From Methanobacteriaceae archaeon (GTDB taxonomy: Archaea > Methanobacteriota > Methanobacteria > Methanobacteriales > Methanobacteriaceae): a DNA stretch of 64,000 nucleotides. Below the pieces are notes generated by a model. The model searched no databases and was not told the DNA's origin. It saw only the letters and a program-made list of their open reading frames with translations. The position numbers were made by a program, and so were the translations under genes. Positions within the stretch are counted from its first letter, which is position 1. Each line of letters begins with the position of its first letter. Shown here piece by piece: positions 9,887 to 19,127 of the stretch. The stretch lies in contig JACBOA010000008.1 of assembly GCA_013403005.1 (NCBI GenBank), positions 1 to 64,000 on the forward strand, given 5' to 3'.

Positions 9887-10163
9887 TAAACATTCACCCC
9901 CTTATTAAAGATTAGTGATTTTGGATTTGAGCAATTAATCCCATAAACGCTTGAATTCCATAAAAATTCCATAATTGCCATGGTTACAATTTAGACATCT
10001 TATCATTACCATATAATTGTTTTAATCGATTTTTTTTAATTAATTGTTAAATAATTGATGTTAAATAATTGAATCTGATAATTTGATCGAATATTCTAAT
10101 AATGTTTCTAATATTATGAAGGTACTATAGAGGTACTGATAAGTAATAATATAATAATTTTTT

Positions 10164-10637
10164 CTAAAAGACCAGGAATTGTGTTTCAACTTCGCTTTGA
10201 TCCATAATCCTTTCACAGTAGTGGCAACGAAGTATTAAGGGGTCGTTATCAAGTACGGTGAAACGGGTGTTAACCGGCTCCTCAGTGTTAGTGATACAGT
10301 TGGGATTGGAGCAAGTTAGAATATTCTTAATTTCATCTAAAAGATTGACTTTACCTTTGGCAACAATTTCATAATCTCTGATAATATTAATGGTGGCGTG
10401 GGGTGCTATAAGTGCAATTTCATCCACTTCACGCGATGCAAGTTCCCTTCCTTCAATTTTAACAATGTCCTTACTTCCCATCTGACTTGATTGCACATTC
10501 ATAGCCAGGGTAACCGAAGTTTTCGAACTGGGAAGGCCCAGAATTTTAAGGACCTTAAGGGCGTTATTAGCACTTATGTGGTCGATCACTGTACCATTTT
10601 TAATGGGTTTTACCTTCAATTCTCGAGGAGTTTTCAT
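10164..10637 (-). CDS. pyrI: Aspartate carbamoyltransferase regulatory subunit
   Basis: Regulatory chain of aspartate transcarbamoylase in pyrimidine synthesis: it binds allosteric nucleotides and clamps the catalytic trimers through a zinc site. The zinc cysteines are visible at the C-terminus as CSNPNC and CHYC. The N-terminal KPIKNGTVIDHI is the typical allosteric-domain start. The longest frame begins at 10673, but AAAGGGTG precedes the ATG at 10637 (MKTPRELKV), giving 157 residues, the family's usual length. The catalytic gene pyrB is not adjacent, so the two subunits are encoded apart in this genome. Confidence 0.95.
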   Translation of the reverse strand: MKTPRELKVKPIKNGTVIDHISANNALKVLKILGLPSSKTSVTLAMNVQSSQMGSKDIVKIEGRELASREVDEIALIAPHATINIIRDYEIVAKGKVNLLDEIKNILTCSNPNCITNTEEPVNTRFTVLDNDPLILRCHYCERIMDQSEVETQFLVF

Positions 10638-10902
10638 GATACACCCTTTGCTAATTCTAATGATTATATTCAAATATTCTAATGATTACTATTCAAATAA
10701 TATTTTATAAGATTATCCCCAGGCATGTGAAAGTGGATTTATGAAAATTTTAAACACCATAAAATTGATTTTATATTGAATTCTTACATGCAAACAGTTT
10801 CTAACATTTAAAAGCATCTTAAATAATTTAAAATAGATTTTTTGAATTAATTAATACTTTTCTAATAAAAAAAATTAGTAAAGAAGAAAAAAATTTATTA
10901 AT

Positions 10903-12114
10903 TTATTTTTTAGGGTCCAGAGTTAGTTCTATGAACTTTGCATACACTGGTCTGGTTAAAAATATTCCAATTAGAACTCCCAGAACAGTGGTGAATGCGA
11001 AACCAGAGAGAACACCTATTCCAGTAGCACCACGACTGAAACCTATGTAGGCCAGTGGTAGCATGGCAGCTATAAGGGTTCCGGCAGCTGCGAATATGAT
11101 GAAAAACGCCTTTTTTATCTGTGTGCGGACTCCAGAGATTCTTTTCTTCTCACGGAATCCTTTAAGCACTTCATCAGTGATTATGATCTGATCATCAACT
11201 CCAGTACCAATAGCTGCCAGTATACCTGCAATGGCTGCCAGGTCAATGTTCCAGTGGATTACAGCTGCAGCACCTAGAATCAGAATAAGTTCAGCTATGG
11301 TGGTTAACATAATGGGAATAACCAGTATAGGCCGACGATATCTGATCATTATGATGGCCGAGATTACCAGCAAGGCAAGAACTCCTGCTATTAGCGCTCC
11401 ATTTTTAAACTGATCTCCTAGTTCTGCAGAAACACTGCTCACACCCACTATTTTAACCTTAACTGGGAGAGCACCAGACTGGAGTAATGTTTGAATACTT
11501 TTTGCCTCTTTCTGTGCCTCTTCCTTAGTAGCTTCCCCACCACTGATCATTACCTCAGTGGATGGCTGTCCATTAGCCAGTTCAGCAGAAAGCTCTGGAG
11601 AAGTGATTAACTCATCATCAAGGTACATCTCCACAGGCACCCCTGCCTGTCCCTTAGCTACTTGGGCAAAACGGTTAGCACCCTCCAGTGAAACCTTAAA
11701 CGGAACTTGCCATTGGGTTCCCATAACCTGATATGGTTGTACATTGGTGATATCAGAACCCACCAGAGCGGTCTTGTTGTTAATTTTGGCTTCGAATTTA
11801 CCATTGGTTCCCACGATTTTGGCCACATCATCGGGTTGAACTCCAGCAATTTCCACAATCACATTCTGATTTCCACTGGGATAGACTTTAACATCTTTCA
11901 CACCGAAAATGTTCAACCTTTTATCCAGAACTGCGGTAACCGTGCTCATGGTGGCTGAGTCCACTGGTTGTTCCAGCTGTATCTGAATCACGGAACCACC
12001 CTTTAGATCTAAACCTTCTTGTATTCCGAAGGCAGATATTGCTGCTATACTTCCAATTACCAGCAAGATAAGTAGTAAAACTCGTTTATCTTTGAGAAGT
12101 TCTTCGTATCTCAT
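10903..12114 (-). CDS. secD: Protein-export membrane protein SecD
   Basis: Part of the SecDF complex that assists Sec-dependent export at the cell membrane. An N-terminal transmembrane segment (about 12-32) is followed by the conserved GIQEGLDLKGG, an extracellular domain of about 190 residues, and a C-terminal block of five membrane helices with the GTGVDDQIIITDE segment typical of the RND-like core. The chosen start (MRYEELLKDK) has GGAGG seven bases upstream and overlaps the secF stop as ATGA. The longer frame to 12135 would lie inside secF without a ribosome site. It is the second gene of a secF-secD operon. Confidence 0.95.
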   Translation of the reverse strand: MRYEELLKDKRVLLLILLVIGSIAAISAFGIQEGLDLKGGSVIQIQLEQPVDSATMSTVTAVLDKRLNIFGVKDVKVYPSGNQNVIVEIAGVQPDDVAKIVGTNGKFEAKINNKTALVGSDITNVQPYQVMGTQWQVPFKVSLEGANRFAQVAKGQAGVPVEMYLDDELITSPELSAELANGQPSTEVMISGGEATKEEAQKEAKSIQTLLQSGALPVKVKIVGVSSVSAELGDQFKNGALIAGVLALLVISAIIMIRYRRPILVIPIMLTTIAELILILGAAAVIHWNIDLAAIAGILAAIGTGVDDQIIITDEVLKGFREKKRISGVRTQIKKAFFIIFAAAGTLIAAMLPLAYIGFSRGATGIGVLSGFAFTTVLGVLIGIFLTRPVYAKFIELTLDPKK

Positions 12115-12959
12115 TTTCTTGCCTCCATGTACCATCTAAGGATTCCAAGGTTCATGAGCCAGGTGGCCAGAACATCTGCTACAAGTCCTATTATCAGCAC
12201 CGCAGCAATGTTAGCCAGGGTTGAGGCAGCAGGTATTAAGAAAATTGTAACCACATATAAGGCAGCCATAGAACCAATAGCTGCTGCAGCCATGGTCAGA
12301 CCTGTTTTCATGGCATCAATAGCTCTTTCAGTCACGCTACCTTCGGTTCTTTTCAGAACCCGGGTGGTAAGCAGTATATCCGTGTCTACACTGTAACCAA
12401 TAAGCATGAGTAAAGCACCCACCGAGGCAACGGAAAGGGGTATGCCAAAGAGGCTCATTCCTCCAATGGCAATGATGATATCAGAAAGGGCTGCAAGAAT
12501 AACTGCCATGCTGGGCACAAAATTACGGAATATAATAAACACAGTAATGCTCATAAAGATGAAAGCAAATGCCAGTGCATAGTAAACCTGGGTCATTGAT
12601 TCTTTACCCAGAACCGGACCCACAGAGCGGTAACTGGTTATATTCCCGGTTCCCTTCAGTACTGATGCTAGTTTTACCACGTCTGTATCTCCAACTATCT
12701 CCACAGTGGCCTGATTGTTACTAATTGTAACATCAACCTGAGATTTGTTAAGCCCCTTACTAATCAATGATTGCAAATCACTTTGACTAATGGGTTTTTG
12801 CAGATCCACCACAGCCACGGTACCACCTTTAAGCTCAATACCCTGTTCAAGGCCTATGGTGGCGGTTATTAAGAGGGCGATAATGGTGATCACCACTGGA
12901 ATGGCGATGAGTGGTTTGTATGATTCCAGAAACTGTTCTAACTTTAACAATCTAATCAC
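12111..12959 (-). CDS. secF: Protein-export membrane protein SecF
   Basis: Partner of SecD. 282 residues with an N-terminal membrane helix (about 16-36), the IELKGGT motif, an extracellular loop, and five C-terminal helices containing the GYSVDTDILLTTRVL signature. As in many euryarchaea, secF precedes secD, the reverse of the bacterial order, and the genes overlap by four bases, implying coupled translation. The start is probably the GTG at 12959; GGTGAT overlapping it could instead serve the in-frame TTG three codons downstream. No accessory Sec gene is adjacent. Confidence 0.95.
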   Translation of the reverse strand: MIRLLKLEQFLESYKPLIAIPVVITIIALLITATIGLEQGIELKGGTVAVVDLQKPISQSDLQSLISKGLNKSQVDVTISNNQATVEIVGDTDVVKLASVLKGTGNITSYRSVGPVLGKESMTQVYYALAFAFIFMSITVFIIFRNFVPSMAVILAALSDIIIAIGGMSLFGIPLSVASVGALLMLIGYSVDTDILLTTRVLKRTEGSVTERAIDAMKTGLTMAAAAIGSMAALYVVTIFLIPAASTLANIAAVLIIGLVADVLATWLMNLGILRWYMEARK

Positions 12960-13023
12960 CAGAGTTTCCTGTTATTTCCTATTATTAAAAATTGGATTAT
13001 GATTATAATATGGAATTTAAATT

Positions 13024-13518
13024 TCAAATCCCGTATAAAGGGAGGTCTTCTTCTGTTACAATTCTTTTAACCTCTTCAATTAATTGATCTGTTTTTTTAT
13101 TACCAGTTTTAACCAGGAAGGATTTAATCATACGCCCACCACGGGGTTCTATTTTCTCTCTCATCCTCTCAATTACCTTCTGACCACCGGAACTCCCCAT
13201 AGTGGCAAACAGGATAACATCTTTACCTTGGAAGTTGCACTGGTCAATGAGGGTTATGATTGCTGGTGCTGGTTTACTGGCCCAGGTGGGGCTACCCACA
13301 TATACCAAATCGTAATCTGTGAGGTCAACAGTTTCAGGTTTTATCAAAGTTTTATTTTCACGAAAGGCATCCACTGAAGCTTTAAGATAATTCAATGCAC
13401 CATCTCTTGCATTGAGATCTGTGATTTCAATATAATCTGCATTGACTTCCTGGGCTAATGTCCTGGCTACCAGGGCGGTTTTCCTGGTTCTTGAGTAAAA
13501 CAGAATCATTGTTTTCAT
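13024..13518 (-). CDS. Flavodoxin-family protein
   Basis: 164 residues with the flavodoxin fold pattern: strand 1 ILFYSRTRKT (FMN phosphate loop, about 5-14), YVGSPTWASKPAP (the 60-loop/tryptophan segment at about 73-85) and LFATMGSSGGQ (third FMN-contacting loop). It probably binds FMN and acts as a soluble electron carrier or NAD(P)H:quinone-type oxidoreductase. GAGGTAAATA precedes the ATG. Single gene between secF and argC on the same strand but with gaps of over 60 and over 280 bases, so co-transcription is unproven. The substrate cannot be told from sequence. Confidence 0.88.
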   Translation of the reverse strand: MKTMILFYSRTRKTALVARTLAQEVNADYIEITDLNARDGALNYLKASVDAFRENKTLIKPETVDLTDYDLVYVGSPTWASKPAPAIITLIDQCNFQGKDVILFATMGSSGGQKVIERMREKIEPRGGRMIKSFLVKTGNKKTDQLIEEVKRIVTEEDLPLYGI

Positions 13519-13798
13519 TATTTACCTCAAAATAATCAGGTTAATTTTTAACTGTTATATTTTATTATTTGTAATGGTTTTAATGAACTTGGTTAAATAA
13601 TTAATGCCATTTTCATTCATCCCTTATTAAGTGAGATGGATGGTATTCAGTTTTTTATTGGAAATTTTTTATTGAAATTATTATTAATTATGTGATAAAT
13701 TATATGTGAAAATGGTTAAGGTTATGTTTAAATGTTTAAGATTTTTCTAAAAAAATAATTGAAAGGAATGTGAATTGTCCCCTTTAGGTTAGGCTTAT

Positions 13799-14809
13799 TT
13801 AGGGGTGCAATCCACAAGCTTCCAGGGACATTGTTTCTGGGAAACCACACATGATGTTCATATTGGCCACTGCTGCACCTGAAGCACCTTTAACCAGGTT
13901 ATCAATTGCAGAAACAACAACTAACCGTCCATTTTCATCGATTTCAAAGCAACCAATATGGCAGAAGTTGGATCCTCGCACAGCACTTAAACGTGGCATT
14001 TCCCCCGCATCCAGAACCCGGACAAATGGTTCATCACGGTAGTGGTCCTGATAACTATGTAGCACATCTTCGGAACTAATTTCTTTCTTGGGGAAGCAAT
14101 GAATGGTGGTTAAAATCCCTCTGATAACCGGTACCAGATGTGGGGTGAAGGAAACCCGAACATCAGCATACTTTCCCAGTTTTTCCTGAATTTCGGGCAT
14201 GTGACGGTGGTTGGTGACAGCGTAGGGTACTATATTGTCACTTATGTTGGGATAATGGGTTGCAGGGGTGGGGTTTATTCCAGCACCACTAACCCCGCTT
14301 TTAGAGTCAGCAACTATAGTTTCTACCAGTTTTTCTTTCACCAGGGGGATACTGGCAAGGATGGCTCCGGTGGGATAGCATCCAGGGTTAGCAACCAGAT
14401 TAGCTTTTTTTATCTCATTTCGATACATTTCAGGCATACCATAGACTGCATCCAATGGTCCTGTATGTTTAAGACCATACCACTTTTCGTATACTTCAAT
14501 ATCATCGAAACGGTAGTCACCGCTTAAATCAACCACTTTAACTCCTCTTTCAACCAATTCAGGGACAATTTTCATGGAAGCTCCGTGAGGGGTGGCAGTG
14601 AACACCAGATCAACATCCAAATCACCGGGTGTTCTGTTTTCGAAATTCAAATCAACATCCTGTAGATGGGGGTGGACCCTTTGCACGGGTGTGTCAGCGT
14701 ACTGCCGGGAAGTGGCTGCTACTACTTCAACTTCTTCATGTGTCTCGAGGAACCTTAGTAGTTCTCCTCCTGTATAACCACTGGCTCCAATAATCGCTAC
14801 TTCTAACAT
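13799..14809 (-). CDS. argC: N-acetyl-gamma-glutamyl-phosphate reductase
   Basis: Third step of arginine biosynthesis: NADPH-dependent reduction of N-acetylglutamyl phosphate to the semialdehyde. The NADP-binding GASGYTGGELLR is at the N-terminus and the catalytic cysteine lies in ANPGCYPTG (about residue 144). HTGPLDAVYGMPE and the C-terminal DNLVKGASGAA are also typical. The frame opens at 14824, but that ATG abuts GGA with no spacing. ATG at 14809 (MLEVAIIGASG) gives the normal N-terminus with GTGAG five bases upstream. Other arg genes are not adjacent. Confidence 0.95.
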   Translation of the reverse strand: MLEVAIIGASGYTGGELLRFLETHEEVEVVAATSRQYADTPVQRVHPHLQDVDLNFENRTPGDLDVDLVFTATPHGASMKIVPELVERGVKVVDLSGDYRFDDIEVYEKWYGLKHTGPLDAVYGMPEMYRNEIKKANLVANPGCYPTGAILASIPLVKEKLVETIVADSKSGVSGAGINPTPATHYPNISDNIVPYAVTNHRHMPEIQEKLGKYADVRVSFTPHLVPVIRGILTTIHCFPKKEISSEDVLHSYQDHYRDEPFVRVLDAGEMPRLSAVRGSNFCHIGCFEIDENGRLVVVSAIDNLVKGASGAAVANMNIMCGFPETMSLEACGLHP

Positions 14810-15364
14810 AAGTCTCACATACATTCCTTTGTTGGGATGACTATTATAATATTTTATAGTAAAACTTAGTTTTGGGAAGTAAATAAAAACATTTAGGAAG
14901 AATTCAAGACACTTGTATGTAACCTTTTAAAATTTTAAGTTATTTAAAACAGTTGATATTGGCCTTTAAACTTCTATTTACTTCTGATAAAAATGTAATA
15001 CTTATGCAATACTTATGTAATAGCACTATTTAACGTTTGACTAATTAGATCACTACTAGTTTTAAATTTCGGTAATTCTTTAAAACTATAGGAAGTTATT
15101 TAAATGACTTAGGATATTGTAAGTTTAAGACTAATGTCAGATCAAAACTTTTAAAAATGCAATAAAAAGCGCCAAACTAATTGAATTTAGCATAAAATGT
15201 TTAAAAGTGATTATAAAATACCATTGAAATCGTCAATGAAATCACCAATTCATCTATTTTTACACCGAGCTTTGATACACCCCACTGTTTGAAAATAGGT
15301 TCATTTTTTATATGATAAAAAAAGTTTTATGATGAATAGAGCATTTTTTTTACGGGTGAGGGGC
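14810..15364. other. Intergenic region between divergent genes
   Basis: About 555 bases separating argC (minus) from the zinc-ribbon gene (plus). Visible are a direct repeat of AATACTTATG around 14998-15020 and a TATA-like TTTTTATATGA near 15305-15316 placed to drive the plus-strand gene. No open frame with a ribosome site is seen. Confidence 0.5.
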
Positions 15365-15820
15365 ATGGGATATCTAGTTTGTGAAAAGTGTCATTCAAAA
15401 TACAGATTGAAACCAGGTGAGTTGCCTTCTGATTTTTCAGTTTGTTCATGTGGTGGTAAACTGCAGTATGTAAAGGATTTAAATTCATCAAAACCATCAT
15501 CATCTGGCTTAAATTTCAGAGCCTTTGGATATAAGCTCAGTAGGAATAAAATGCTCTTTGCTGGGGTTTCTCTGGTGTTATTGTTTATTGTGGTTGGATT
15601 AGCTTTGGCTTTCCTTGATCATGGTAGCAGCAATCCTATGGGAAACAATAGCACTGAAAATGATAGTTATTTTGCTGATGTTCAGGTCCCACCCCAGAGT
15701 GCATCTCAAGTGGTAATGGGGGCCAACTATATAAAGGTTCCTCAGGGAGCGAAAGTGGTAACCCAGGTGGATCGGATCATAAAGGATCCTGCCACTAAAA
15801 TTAATCTTATAGGGTGTTAG
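15365..15820 (+). pseudogene. Zinc-ribbon membrane protein truncated by IS insertion
   Basis: The intact part begins MGYLVCEKCHSKY, with Cys pairs C-x2-C and C-x-C forming a short cytoplasmic zinc ribbon, then a membrane helix and the start of an extracellular domain. The last native codons end at about 15809; the insertion sequence then supplies two codons and a TAG stop. The N-terminal layout (zinc ribbon, then one helix) matches the protein encoded at 41109-41972, but the outer domains differ, so this looks like a family with a shared anchor and swapped outer parts. GAGGGGC precedes the chosen ATG; the open frame itself runs from 15329. Nothing resembling the missing C-terminus is found beyond the IS, so the 3' part was lost. 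A short functional product is possible but unlikely. Confidence 0.7.
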
Positions 15821-17053
15821 ATTTAATGTGAAAATCTGGGCAATTTTAACTGATTGTTTTGCTTAAATTTGTGTGTATTATAGTTGGTTTATAAAAGTAC
15901 ATTTCAAAATCTTGTTATATTAATTTTAAAGGGTTTTTATATCGAAAAACTTAAATAATGGCTTTTACATAGTATTTTTAGTGATTAAAATGAAAATGCC
16001 ATTAGTTCACGATATAAAAAACCCTAAATGTAACTTGTTAGACGTAATATTTATAGATATCGACTCTAGAGAAACTCGGCAGGAATTAAGTCGAAATGGA
16101 ATGAAACCAGTTAATAAAACGTTAGATGCTATAAAAATTAGATTAATCGCCATGTTTTATGGAATTATATTAAATATGTTGTTAATGAGTTAAATAACAG
16201 TGAAGATTTGAGAAAAGCATTCAGGTTCAAATCGACTTTAGATTATTTAGAACTTTCAGAGGTTTTCTCACGCTTTGACGACTGCCAAGTACTTGAATTT
16301 GTTTTGAAACGTTTAAATAAAGAATTTAAAAAGGATGTGAGGGGAAATAGGAAGATAATCATTGATTCAACGGATATCCGTTTTAGAATAAATCTTGAAA
16401 AAAGGTATTATGATGATCGAACTTTAGAAGAAAATGGCTATGAATTTGGCTTTTCTAGCTCCAAAAAGAAATTTATTGGAGGAAAATTAACAATAGCCAT
16501 GGATTACGACACTTGCCAACCATTAGCCATGCTATTCCACCCCGGTGCAGTTCACGACAGCCAAATTTATCTAGAAATCCTAGAAGACCTGAAAAGAAGA
16601 AGAATACTAAAAAAAGGAGACTTAGTGCTAGCTGATAAAGGCTATTTCAGCTTCAAAAACTATGGGTCTGGATTAATGGACTATAAAATCGTTCCTTTAA
16701 TCCGACCAAAGAAAAATACACGAAAAGACAGAGTTTTCAGCCAATTTAACTACCCATTAGAGTTATGCTGTGTGGAAACTCCATTAAAAACATTATACAG
16801 ACGTCTAGTGACTAAATTAAGTAAATTATACGACAAATGGGACTATTTAAAGTCCATACGAAGCAAAATTGAAGCTTTTATCAAATTCTTCAAGAATGGA
16901 GTCGGTTATGAACAAGTACCATCTTATACATACAAATCAGTAGCAAAAACGACATATTTAAGTGTACTTTTAGCAGCCTTAATAGTATCCAAACTAAAAC
17001 CAGATAACAAGCAACTACAACGGCTCGCTGAAATGTAAAAATCTAACACCCTA
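15810..17053 (+). mobile_element. Insertion sequence copy 1 (DDE transposase type), 1244 bp
   Basis: Bounded by a perfect 15-bp inverted repeat, TAGGGTGTTAGATTT at the left and its complement at the right end. It is nearly the same element as that at 25161-26404 and has the same total length. Unlike copy 2, the nine bases on its two flanks (TTAATCTTA and TGTATTATA) do not match, so no target duplication remains. The transposase it carries is frameshifted, so this copy is probably unable to move by itself but could be mobilised by the intact copy. Confidence 0.92.
15990..17038 (+). pseudogene. Transposase of IS copy 1, frameshifted
   Basis: Encodes the same DDE transposase as IS copy 2 but lacks one base near 16166 (GGAATTATATT where copy 2 has GGAATTGATATT). 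Reading stops at 16193 in the first frame; the remaining three quarters, with all three catalytic acidic residues, continues from about 16200 to 17038 in another frame. From there on the protein is identical to copy 2. Programmed frameshifting is unlikely because the other copy has a single uninterrupted frame. Confidence 0.88.
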
Positions 17054-17253
17054 TGTATTATAATGTTTTTATAAATTTTTGTTTAAATCCTAAGCATGCC
17101 GACAATTATAGAAATATTACACAGATCATTTCCTATCCTAGCAGGTTATGTCTTTGAGATATGATAAATGAGAATTTACTCCATATTACGGAATTAATGT
17201 CTTTTATACTAAAACTAATTTCAACTTGAACATGTCTGCCAATGCGCAACATA

Positions 17254-17262
17254 TTTATATAA
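17254..17262 (+). promoter_or_regulatory. TATA box of thermosome gene
   Basis: TTTATATAA lies 54 bases upstream of the GTG start, predicting transcription from about 17283 and a leader of about 30 bases. It also shows that in-frame ATGs upstream of this point (17226) cannot be used. Confidence 0.65.
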
Positions 17263-17315
17263 CCTCTAACCCAGTGATAAATTACCAATTGAGAAAAAAA
17301 TATGGAGATGATATT

Positions 17316-18947
17316 GTGGCACAATTAGGTGGACAAGGACAACCTATTATTATAATGCCTGAAGGTTCTTCTCGAGTTTTAGGAAGAGACGCTCAGAGAG
17401 TGAACATTATGGCTGGAAAAGTTCTCGCAGAAACAATCAGAACCACTCTTGGACCCAAGGGAATGGACAAGATGCTGGTAGACAGTATGGGAGATATCGT
17501 AGTTACTAACGATGGTGTAACCATCCTCAGGGAAATGGACATCGAACACCCTGCAGCTAAAATGCTGGTGGAAGTTGCTAAAACCCAGGAAGATGAAGTG
17601 GGAGATGGAACCACCACTGCAGTTATCATAGCTGGAGAACTCCTCAAAAAAGCCGAAGACCTCCTGGACCAGGAAATACACCCCACCACCTTGGTAATGG
17701 GATACCGCCGAGCCGCAGCCAAAGCACAGGAAATCTTAAACGAAATTGCCATTGATGCTAATGACAGCGAAACTCTCAAAATGGTGGCTATGACTGCCAT
17801 GACTGGTAAAGGAACTGAAAAAGCACGTGAACCACTGGCAGATCTGGTAGTAAGTGCAGTTATGCAAGTGGAAGAGGATGGAAAAGTAGACCAGGATCAT
17901 ATAAACATCCACAGGATACAAGGTGCTACCATTAACGACTCAACAATTGTTAATGGGGTGGTAATTGACAAAAGTAGAGCAGACAATTCAATGCCGAAAA
18001 CAATAGAAGATGCTAGAATAGCTCTACTCAAATATCCTATAGAAGTCAAAGACTTGGAAACTGATGCTAAAATCAAACTCACTGACCCGGCCCAGATGCA
18101 GGCTTTCATAGAACAGGAAGAACAGATGATCAAGGACATGGTTGATAAAATCGTGGACACTGGAGCCAACGTGTTATTCTGTCAGAAAGGAATTGATGAT
18201 CTGGCACAGCACCTGCTGGCCAGGGAAGGAATCTTGGCTGTTAAAAGGGTGAGAAAATCTGACATGGAACGCTTAGGTAAAGCAACTGGCGGTCAGCTGG
18301 TAACCAACATTGAAGATTTGACATCAGAAGACCTGGGAAAGGCTGGTAAAGTCTATGAGAAGAAGATCTTCGATGAAGTACTAATCTTCGTGGAAGAATG
18401 TGTTGAACCAAAGGCAGTATCCCTCATACTCCGGGGAAGTACCAGACACGTAGCTGAAGAAATAGAAAGGGCAGTGGAAGATGCTATTGGAGTGGTTTCA
18501 GCCACATTGGAAGATGGAAAAGTGGTAGCTGGAGGCGGAGCACCAGAAATAGCCATAGCCAAAGGATTAAAAGAATACGCGGACACCATAAGTGGCAGAG
18601 AACAGCTGGCAGTAGCAGCATTTGCCGAAGCCCTGGAAGTTGTACCCAAAACCCTAGCAGAAAACGCAGGACTGGACCAGATCGATGCACTGGTGGATCT
18701 AAGAGCAGCCCATGAAAATAATCCATACATGGGATTAGATGTCTTTAAGGGTGATGTAACTGATATGAAGGAAGCAAAGGTCATTGAACCTCATCGAGTA
18801 AAAAAACAGGCCATTCAATCTGCAGCTGAAGCAGCAGAGATGATCCTCCGTATCGATGATATGATAGCTTCCTCAGGCCCAAGCGAACCTGACATGGGTG
18901 GAATGGAAGGCATGGGCGGAATGCCCGGTGGAATGCCACCAATGTAA
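17316..18947 (+). CDS. Thermosome (group II chaperonin) subunit
   Basis: ATP-driven protein-folding chaperonin of the cytoplasm, subunit of the double-ring thermosome. Visible are the ATP-site segments LGPKGMDKML, NDGATIL-like NDGVTIL and GDGTTT near the N-terminus, a VVAGGGAPE segment late in the protein, and the flexible GGM-rich tail (GGMPGGMPPM). The start is GTG (VAQLGGQGQP) with GGAGATGAT just upstream. This gives 543 residues, the family's usual length, whereas the 30 extra codons to 17226 would begin before the TATA box. A hairpin with a T-rich tail follows the stop. Monocistronic. Confidence 0.96.
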   Translation: MAQLGGQGQPIIIMPEGSSRVLGRDAQRVNIMAGKVLAETIRTTLGPKGMDKMLVDSMGDIVVTNDGVTILREMDIEHPAAKMLVEVAKTQEDEVGDGTTTAVIIAGELLKKAEDLLDQEIHPTTLVMGYRRAAAKAQEILNEIAIDANDSETLKMVAMTAMTGKGTEKAREPLADLVVSAVMQVEEDGKVDQDHINIHRIQGATINDSTIVNGVVIDKSRADNSMPKTIEDARIALLKYPIEVKDLETDAKIKLTDPAQMQAFIEQEEQMIKDMVDKIVDTGANVLFCQKGIDDLAQHLLAREGILAVKRVRKSDMERLGKATGGQLVTNIEDLTSEDLGKAGKVYEKKIFDEVLIFVEECVEPKAVSLILRGSTRHVAEEIERAVEDAIGVVSATLEDGKVVAGGGAPEIAIAKGLKEYADTISGREQLAVAAFAEALEVVPKTLAENAGLDQIDALVDLRAAHENNPYMGLDVFKGDVTDMKEAKVIEPHRVKKQAIQSAAEAAEMILRIDDMIASSGPSEPDMGGMEGMGGMPGGMPPM

Positions 18948-18986
18948 GTCCCATTGGACTAACATCCCTATTTTTATTCTTTTTAA
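18939..18986 (+). terminator. Hairpin and T-rich tract after thermosome gene
   Basis: CCAATG and CATTGG arms (18939-18944, 18952-18957) straddle the stop codon, followed by T-rich DNA with runs of five T. It is a plausible transcription end for the highly expressed chaperonin gene, but the stem is short. Confidence 0.45.
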
Positions 18987-19070
18987 TAATATTTACTCAT
19001 TTTTTTAGATTTTTTTATTAATGCATTGTTTTAGTCTCGATTAAATTATAGAAACTATATCAAAATTATA

Positions 19071-19094
19071 TTAGGTAAACCTAATTTTTATATA
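19071..19094 (+). promoter_or_regulatory. DtxR-type operator overlapping promoter of the feo operon
   Basis: TTAGGTAAACCTAA (19071-19084) is a near-perfect palindrome whose half-sites match the TTAGGT/ACCTAA core of DtxR/IdeR iron boxes. The TATA-like TTTTTATATA follows directly (about 19085-19094), so a bound repressor would block TBP/TFB. A further TTAGGT at 19114 coincides with the ribosome site of the regulator gene. The simplest reading is autorepression by the downstream regulator when Fe2+ is plentiful (inference). Confidence 0.75.
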
Positions 19095-19127
19095 CTAATT
19101 CAACCCACTATTTTTAGGTGAGCTTAA

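Noticed and set aside
16166..16208. Programmed ribosomal frameshift in the IS copy 1 transposase
   Set aside because: The sister copy has a continuous frame and no slippery heptamer is seen at the break.
17226..17315. Upstream extension of the thermosome frame to an ATG
   Set aside because: The ATG lies before the TATA box; the GTG at 17316 has a ribosome site and gives the family's normal N-terminus.
17379..18784. Several minus-strand open frames of 60-143 codons
   Set aside because: All are antisense to the thermosome gene; Ser/Leu-rich composition typical of shadow frames.
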